Shown here: positions 15,008 to 19,045 of the stretch, in pieces
How positions within the stretch are numbered: the stretch's first letter is position 1
How the letters are laid out: the number at the start of each line of letters is the position of its first letter
Assembly (NCBI GenBank): GCA_013821025.1
Contig: JACDHN010000008.1
Coordinates: 1-19,045 of the forward strand
DNA from: Acidimicrobiia bacterium
GTDB taxonomy: Bacteria; Actinomycetota; Acidimicrobiia; Acidimicrobiales; Ilumatobacteraceae
Length of the DNA stretch: 19,045 bases
Direction of reading: 5' to 3'
The notes under the pieces: generated by a model
What the model was told of the DNA's origin: nothing
What the model saw: only the letters and a program-made list of their open reading frames with translations
The model's database searches: none
Position numbers and translations under genes: made by a program

Positions 15008-15115
15008 ATCACCTCTCTGCCGTGGGGGCTGCGCCCCACACCCATCACCGTCCGTCTCGCTGGCGCTCGCTCGTTCGGGGTGCCGCTCGCTCGCTGCGCT
15101 CACTCACATCACCTC
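15004..15115 (-). repeat. About 100-bp inserted or duplicated element between argS and lysA with 12-bp direct repeats (copy 1)
   Basis: The plus-strand sequence TCACATCACCTC occurs exactly twice, at 15004-15015 and 15104-15115, 100 bp apart. Between them lie the shared repeat block (15042-15073), two CGCTCGCTCG units 20 bp apart (15064-15073 and 15084-15093), and a GTGGGG/CCCCAC hairpin (15022-15039). One 12-mer carries the argS end (GAG GTG ATG TGA); the other carries the lysA ribosome site and GTG start. This is the pattern of a small element with target duplication, or of a 100-bp tandem-type duplication. Confidence 0.7.
15012..15018 (-). promoter_or_regulatory. Ribosome binding site of lysA
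   Basis: Minus-strand AGAGAGG, 4 nt before GTG 15007. It fixes the start inside the right-hand 12-bp repeat and argues against the upstream GTG at 15103. Confidence 0.6.
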
Positions 15116-16879
15116 GGGGGCATCGATGCCGAGCAGGCCAAGGCCGTGCGCCAGCACCGACGCCGTGGAGTCGCACAACACCAAGCGGCTCGCGCGCAGC
15201 GGCTCTTCGGACCGCAGCACCGGGCAGTGCTCGTAGAACGTCGTGAAGTCGCTCGCCAACTCGTACAGGTACGAGCACAAGCGGTGCGGGCTGTACCGAT
15301 CGAGGGCGTCCCACACCGCAGCGTCGTAGCCGAGCAACCGCAGCGCCAGATCCCGCTCGGGAGTCTCTCCGAGCTGCACGGGCTGGCCTCGCACGGTGCT
15401 GCGCTCGACGTCGGCCCTTCGGAAGATCGACAGGATTCGGGCGTGGGCGTACTGCAGGTATGGCGCCGTGTTGCCATCGAACGACAGCATCCGGTCCCAG
15501 TCGAACACGTAGTCGCGGATACGGTCGGTGGACAGATCGGCGTACTTGAGGGCGCCGACGCCCACGGCGTTGGCGACATGCTCGGCGGTGTCGGCGGGCA
15601 GCGCGGGATTCTTTTCGGAAAGGGTCGCGGCCGCCCGTTCCACAGCCTCGTCGATCAGCTCGATCAGCTTCATCGGCTCACCGTGGCGGCTCTTCAGCAT
15701 CTTGCGGTCCGGGCCGAGCACGTTGCCGAACGCCACGTGGACAGCCGGAGGGCGACCGTCGGGCGTGTCCTGCGCACTCGGCAGCCAACCGGCCATCTCT
15801 GCCACCTTGAACACCATCTGGAAGTGCTGCGCCTGCGGGGCGCCAACGACGTTCAGCATCCGGTCGGCATGGCGCCGCTCGACGCGGTCGATGACGGTGG
15901 CCAGATCCGACGTTGCGTAGTTGAAACCACCAGTGCGCGCCTTCACGATGAGGGGCAGCGGGTTGCCTTCGCGGTTCGTGAAGCCGGGCGGAAACACGAC
16001 CTGGGCGCCGTCGCTCTCGGTCAGCAAGCCGGCGGCCGCCAGCCGCTCCATCACCTCGGGCATCTTGGACTGATACGAGCTCTCACCGGCCAAGTCGTCG
16101 TCCGACAGCAGCACGCCGAGTCGGTGGTACACCCGATTGAAGTGTTGGGTGGAGAGCTTGACGTACATCTCCCAGAGCCGCATCGTGTCGGGATCGTGGC
16201 TTTGGAGCAGCACGACCCGCCGGCGGGCCCGATCCTTGAAGTCGTCGTCGGCGTCGAACTTGAGGCGCGCCTCCCGGTAGAAACCGTCGAGGTCGCCGAG
16301 GGACAGCTGCTCGGCGGCGTCGTCCTCACCCAGCTCCACGAGGTGCTCGAGCAGCATGCCGAAGGGCGTGCCCCAGTCACCGATGTGGTTCTCGCGCAGC
16401 ACCCGGTGACCGACGAACGTCAGCATCCGTACCAGGCAGTCGCCGATCACCGTCGTCCGCAGGTGGCCGACGTGCATCTCCTTGGCCACGTTGGGCGCCG
16501 AGTAGTCGACGACGACGGTCTCGGGGCGCTCTGTGCGATGCACGCCGAGACGGTCATCGTCGGCGGCCGAGGACAGCTCGCTGGCCAGGAACTCGTCGTC
16601 GAACGTGACGTTGATGAACCCGGGTCCGGCGATCTCAGCCGTGGCGATGCCGTCCAGCGGCCGTCGGTCGAGCACCTGCTGGGCGACGTCGCGAGGCGAG
16701 CCGCCGAGTGCCTTGGCCAGTGGCAGGGCGCCGTTGGCCTGCAGGTCGGCGTGCTCCGACGGGCGAACGACGGGATCGGGGGGTTCGCCCGTCGACCCAG
16801 CGGCGGTAGCGATGGCGGCGAACGCCGGAGCCAGCCGGGCCTCGATGGTGCTCACAGGATCAGCCATGCGGGGGACCAT
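15104..16879 (-). CDS. argS: Arginyl-tRNA synthetase
   Basis: A 591-residue class I synthetase charging tRNA-Arg. The N-terminal tRNA-recognition domain (about 1-115) is followed by the catalytic Rossmann fold with the HIGH-type motif HVGH (136-139) in SAPNVAKEMHVGHLR. The KMSK counterpart is KMLKS (393-397), a degenerate form that is common in ArgRS. The DALR-type anticodon-binding helical domain occupies about the last 120 residues (NTAPYLQYAHARILSIFRR). ATG 16879 and ATG 16867 are both possible and neither has a Shine-Dalgarno; the mRNA may have a very short leader. The gene diverges from tRNA-Arg with 44 nt between them and ends in APEVM with TGA at the edge of the 12-bp repeat before lysA. 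Confidence 0.96.
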   Translation of the reverse strand: MVPRMADPVSTIEARLAPAFAAIATAAGSTGEPPDPVVRPSEHADLQANGALPLAKALGGSPRDVAQQVLDRRPLDGIATAEIAGPGFINVTFDDEFLASELSSAADDDRLGVHRTERPETVVVDYSAPNVAKEMHVGHLRTTVIGDCLVRMLTFVGHRVLRENHIGDWGTPFGMLLEHLVELGEDDAAEQLSLGDLDGFYREARLKFDADDDFKDRARRRVVLLQSHDPDTMRLWEMYVKLSTQHFNRVYHRLGVLLSDDDLAGESSYQSKMPEVMERLAAAGLLTESDGAQVVFPPGFTNREGNPLPLIVKARTGGFNYATSDLATVIDRVERRHADRMLNVVGAPQAQHFQMVFKVAEMAGWLPSAQDTPDGRPPAVHVAFGNVLGPDRKMLKSRHGEPMKLIELIDEAVERAAATLSEKNPALPADTAEHVANAVGVGALKYADLSTDRIRDYVFDWDRMLSFDGNTAPYLQYAHARILSIFRRADVERSTVRGQPVQLGETPERDLALRLLGYDAAVWDALDRYSPHRLCSYLYELASDFTTFYEHCPVLRSEEPLRASRLVLCDSTASVLAHGLGLLGIDAPEVM

Positions 16880-16907
16880 TCTGGCCGATGCGTCCGGCGT
16901 TCACCGA

Positions 16908-16913
16908 TATCCT
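16908..16913 (+). promoter_or_regulatory. Possible -10 box for tRNA-Arg (TATCCT)
   Basis: TATCCT lies 10 nt before the mature tRNA 5' end and fits TAnnnT. The matching -35 position (about 16885-16890) is poor and would overlap the start region of argS, so opposing promoters may share this 44-nt gap. Confidence 0.25.
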
Positions 16914-16923
16914 TGCTGCGCCC

Positions 16924-16995
16924 GCCCTCGTAGCTCAGGGGATAGAGCATCGGCCTCCGGAGCCGTGTGCGCAGGTTCGAATCCTGCCGAGGGCG
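16924..16995 (+). tRNA. tRNA-Arg, anticodon CCG
   Basis: A full cloverleaf can be drawn: acceptor GCCCTCG/CGAGGGC (7 bp), D-stem GCTC/GAGC, anticodon loop CTCCGGA giving CCG (reads CGG), T-arm GCAGG TTCGAAT CCTGC, discriminator G. The anticodon stem has four good pairs and one T-T mismatch at its top. CCA is not encoded. It lies head to head with argS, whose product charges it. The sequence just 3' of it (17010-17160) is less GC-rich and carries repeats, as at tRNA genes used for integration. Confidence 0.95.
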
Positions 16996-17011
16996 CCCCT
17001 GGACACGGCAC

Positions 17012-17044
17012 TTCACCAGGCGCTTTACCAGGAATAATGGTGAA
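17012..17044. repeat. Inverted repeat just downstream of tRNA-Arg
   Basis: TTCACCA (17012-17018) is matched by TGGTGAA (17038-17044); the second arm can also pair with TTTACCA (17024-17030) with one G-U pair and a 7-nt loop. It lies between the convergent tRNA and aminotransferase genes and could end either transcript, but no T-run follows on either strand. It could also be part of an old attachment site. Confidence 0.3.
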
Positions 17045-17050
17045 ACGGAT

Positions 17051-17090
17051 TGACCTCCAGTGACCGCCATTCGCCGCTATTGACCGCTGT
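17051..17090. repeat. Four tandem 10-bp degenerate repeats
   Basis: Units TGACCTCCAG, TGACCGCCAT, TCGCCGCTAT and TGACCGCTGT follow one another without a gap, giving one unit per helix turn (consensus near TGACCGCYAT). A second direct repeat, CGTGGGGA at 17092-17099 and 17103-17110, follows. The aminotransferase stop codon lies inside the array. Phased repeats beside a tRNA gene resemble integrase arm sites or a regulator-binding array; the function is inferred. Confidence 0.5.
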
Positions 17091-18480
17091 TCGTGGGGAC
17101 GACGTGGGGAGACTGAGGGGGGAGGCGAGCTGCAATTGCTCTGGGTGCGACCACTTTGCTGAGACGACCGCCGGCGTCAGCAGCGACACGCCGCAGCGCG
17201 CCCGTAGCCACGTCGCGTCGTGCGCCGTGAAGCTCCCCTGCCACCAGATCGGCGACCGCAGCACGGGCGCGGGCTCGTGCCGCGTCGTCCACCGCGAAGC
17301 CGTCGACCCGGTCGATCAGCTCGAGCTCATCGAGCACGTCGAGCACGAACCGGGCGTCGTCGGCAACCGGAAGCTGCCACGCCGTCGTCAGCTCGAGCTG
17401 ATCGACGCAGCTGGCGAAGGCGTTCAGGAACCGATCACTGGCGGTCGGCCCACCGATCGTCACGCGCACGCCATGGTCGGGGACCGGGCGCGTGATGACT
17501 CCGTGCTGCTCGAGCGACGACGCCAGTGATCGCGACGCAGAACCGGCTGGCAGCCACACGAAGTTCGCTCGTGGATCCGGGACCGACCAGCCGCGCTCGC
17601 GGAGCGCCCGCTCCAACCGGGTGCGTCGCTCGACGATGGCGTCGACCCGATCCCAGAGCTCGGCCCCGGCGCCGAGCGAGACACACGCCGCGGTCTGGGC
17701 GAGGGTGTTGACGGCGAACGGCGCGCCGACGCGGTCGATCGCAGCGATCACGGCGGGATCACCGATGGCGTACCCGACGCGCAACCCTGCCAGCCCGTGG
17801 GCCTTCGAGAAGGTGCGCAGCACGACCACGTGGGGATGCCGCCGGGCGCACGCGACGGCGTCGAGCTGGTCGGCGCCGCGTGCGAACTCCACGTACGCTT
17901 CATCGATCACGAGCAGGCAGCGGCTCGCGGTCTCCTCGACCAGCCGTTGCAGCGCTTCGCCGCCGACCAACGTGCCGGTCGGATTGTTCGGCTCTGCGAT
18001 CACGACCACCTTCGTGCGTTCGGTGATGGCGCCGACCATGGCGGCCACGTCCGCCTGGCTGCCGGCGAGCGGCACCCGCACCAGGGAGGCGCCTCTCAAC
18101 CTGGCGGCGAACGCGTACCCCTCGAAGCTCGGTGACGGGGTCACCACGTCGTCGCTCGGCCCGAGGTACGCCTCGGCCAGCTGTAGCAGCAGACCGGTCG
18201 ATCCGGCCCCGACGGCGACGCCCGTCGTCGTGGCGACGCCGACCTGGTCGGCGACCGCCGCAGCAAGACGCGCCGCCTTGACATCGGGATACCTGTTGAT
18301 GTCACCGATCGCGACTTCGAGCGCCGCCCGCACCGACGGCAACGGATTATGCGGCGACTCGTTCGAGGCCAGCTTCACGGCACCTCGGATGCCTCGCTCC
18401 CTGGCGACGTCGGCGCCCGTGCGACCGGCGCGGTACACCGGCATGTCGCCAACGATGGACCGCGGCGCCACCGGTGTCAT
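17077..18480 (-). CDS. HisC-type aminotransferase (class I/II) with abnormal C-terminal tail
   Basis: A 467-residue PLP aminotransferase, most like histidinol-phosphate aminotransferase. Motifs: LASNESPHNP, NRYPD, AEPNNPTGT, VIDEAYVEF and the PLP Lys226 in TFSKAHGLAGLRVGYA. The normal fold ends near residue 360 (VRVTIGGPTASDRFLNAF). About 107 further residues follow that I cannot assign. The first part of this tail keeps typical codon use; the last 30 or so residues (after AADAGGRLSK) have mixed codons such as AGA, ATT and AAA and run through the repeats next to tRNA-Arg. ATG 18480 begins MTPVAPRS, 31 nt after the hydrolase stop, with only a distant GGTGG as a possible ribosome site. The substrate could also be an aromatic or other amino acid, as HisC-like proteins vary; no other his gene is nearby. 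Confidence 0.85.
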   Translation of the reverse strand: MTPVAPRSIVGDMPVYRAGRTGADVARERGIRGAVKLASNESPHNPLPSVRAALEVAIGDINRYPDVKAARLAAAVADQVGVATTTGVAVGAGSTGLLLQLAEAYLGPSDDVVTPSPSFEGYAFAARLRGASLVRVPLAGSQADVAAMVGAITERTKVVVIAEPNNPTGTLVGGEALQRLVEETASRCLLVIDEAYVEFARGADQLDAVACARRHPHVVVLRTFSKAHGLAGLRVGYAIGDPAVIAAIDRVGAPFAVNTLAQTAACVSLGAGAELWDRVDAIVERRTRLERALRERGWSVPDPRANFVWLPAGSASRSLASSLEQHGVITRPVPDHGVRVTIGGPTASDRFLNAFASCVDQLELTTAWQLPVADDARFVLDVLDELELIDRVDGFAVDDAARARARAAVADLVAGELHGARRDVATGALRRVAADAGGRLSKVVAPRAIAARLPPQSPHVVPTNSGQ

Positions 18481-18511
18481 GGGTGGGAGTCCACCGCCAC
18501 GCCTGGTCACC

Positions 18512-19045
18512 CTAGTGATCACCGGCTGACCGCTCGACCGACACCCGATCGAGGAACGCACACAGCTGCTCGTTGAAGCGCTGCGGCTCCTCGAGATGCG
18601 GGCAGTGGGCGCTGTGCTCGAACGTCACGAGGTGGGCGTCGGGCAGTCGGCGGGCGAGCTCGAGCGCGCCGTGGTACCGGGTTTTGCGATCGTGGCGACC
18701 GTGCACCAGCAACACGGGCACGGTGACGCCGGCCAGCGCGTCGCGATGATCGACGTCGCCGAGCGTGGCCGCCAGCTGTGTGAACACCGGCAGCGGCCAC
18801 TCCAGCGCCATCGACAGGCACCACAGGCGCAGTGCCTCGGACGGCGGACGGTGGAAGAAGGTGTCGTCGATCAGCGCCAGGTCGGCGTGGGCACGATCCA
18901 CGCCGGCTTCACGCTGCATCCGGGACCACAGCTCGTCGGGGAATCCCCCAGACGTGGCGTCCCGGTCGCCGACGAACCAGGGAGCGGCAGCGACCAGCAC
19001 CAAGGCACCGGCCAGGCCACGGCGGTTGACGGCGAGGTGCAGGGC
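18512..19045 (-). CDS. Alpha/beta hydrolase, C-terminal part (5' end outside window)
   Basis: About 177 residues of a hydrolase of the alpha/beta fold remain; the frame is open to the window edge. It starts within ALHLAVNRRGLAGALVLVAAAP, the helix and strand that normally follow the nucleophile elbow, so the catalytic Ser lies just outside. A cap region (about 30-95) follows. The acid residue is in VHGRHDRKT and the catalytic His in FEHSAHCPHLEEP, both well placed. The pattern resembles BioH, enol-lactonase and similar small esterases; the substrate is unknown. It is the upstream partner of the aminotransferase (31-nt gap). Confidence 0.8.
   Translation of the reverse strand, partial: ALHLAVNRRGLAGALVLVAAAPWFVGDRDATSGGFPDELWSRMQREAGVDRAHADLALIDDTFFHRPPSEALRLWCLSMALEWPLPVFTQLAATLGDVDHRDALAGVTVPVLLVHGRHDRKTRYHGALELARRLPDAHLVTFEHSAHCPHLEEPQRFNEQLCAFLDRVSVERSAGDH

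Noticed and set aside
15008..15103. N-terminal extension of lysA from GTG 15103 by 32 residues
   Set aside because: The extra residues come from the repeat element (SAASERHPERASASE type), and a good ribosome site marks GTG 15007.
14843..16933. Long 696-aa plus-strand open frame opposite argS and lysA
   Set aside because: It is a shadow caused by GC-rich third positions; the opposite strand encodes clear ArgRS and LysA with all motifs.
16852..17070. 72-aa minus-strand frame containing RQDSNLRTRLRRPMLYPLSYEGG
   Set aside because: It is the antisense of tRNA-Arg read as protein, a well-known false gene; it also overlaps the argS start.
17051..17110. 10-bp repeats as a CRISPR array or replication origin
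   Set aside because: The units are far too short and gapless for CRISPR, and there is no dnaA, dnaN or DnaA-box context.
17025..17264. 79-aa minus-strand frame across the repeat region beside tRNA-Arg, as a possible integrase remnant
   Set aside because: It overlaps the aminotransferase tail in another frame, has no integrase motif (no Arg-His-Arg-Tyr pattern) and no ribosome site.
18824..19029. Small plus-strand frame near the right edge
   Set aside because: It is antisense to the alpha/beta hydrolase whose Asp and His motifs are clear; Arg-rich shadow.

Overview
The window is GC-rich, with strong G/C preference at third codon positions and several GTG/TTG starts. Gene order and protein types point to an Actinomycetota chromosome. 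Class Acidimicrobiia is my best guess, but it rests on general resemblance only. The backbone is the core actinobacterial block argS-lysA-hom-thrC-(thrB)-rho-rpmE-prfA-prmC, known from Mycobacterium tuberculosis Rv1292-Rv1300. It is read here on the minus strand, with changes at several joints.

Layout. Positions 1-3772 (+): the 3' end of a NuoF/FdhB-like flavoprotein, a nucleoside hydrolase four bases downstream, then an S9 dipeptidyl-peptidase behind a short gap with repeated motifs. The peptidase gene meets prmC tail to tail with overlapping stop codons. Positions 3769-8908 (-), read right to left: rho, rpmE, an unrecognised 326-aa gene, prfA and prmC. This is a translation/termination operon with a good candidate promoter about 160 nt upstream of rho. 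Positions 9146-15007 (-): lysA, a large polytopic membrane protein, hom and thrC, i.e. lysine and threonine synthesis from the aspartate pathway. Positions 15104-16879 (-): argS. A tRNA-Arg(CCG) gene diverges from argS at 16924-16995 (+). Positions 17077-19045 (-): the 3' part of an alpha/beta hydrolase, then a HisC-type aminotransferase whose C-terminus runs into a repeat-containing region beside the tRNA gene.

How the genes work together. lysA, hom and thrC direct aspartate-derived carbon to lysine and threonine. argS and the tRNA supply Arg-tRNA. rho ends transcription. rpmE, prfA and prmC serve the ribosome and peptide release, with PrmC methylating the RF1 made by the overlapping upstream gene.

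Most interesting points: (1) an approximately 100-bp insertion or duplication between argS and lysA, bounded by perfect 12-bp direct repeats, which appears to have split an ancestral GTGA overlap while keeping both genes intact; a related element sits at the other end of lysA. (2) A tRNA-Arg-adjacent segment with four 10-bp-phased repeats and an abnormal 107-residue tail on the aminotransferase, suggesting an old integration scar. (3) No thrB in its usual slot, a membrane protein between lysA and hom, and an unknown gene between rpmE and prfA. I see no CRISPR array, intact insertion sequence or complete prophage.
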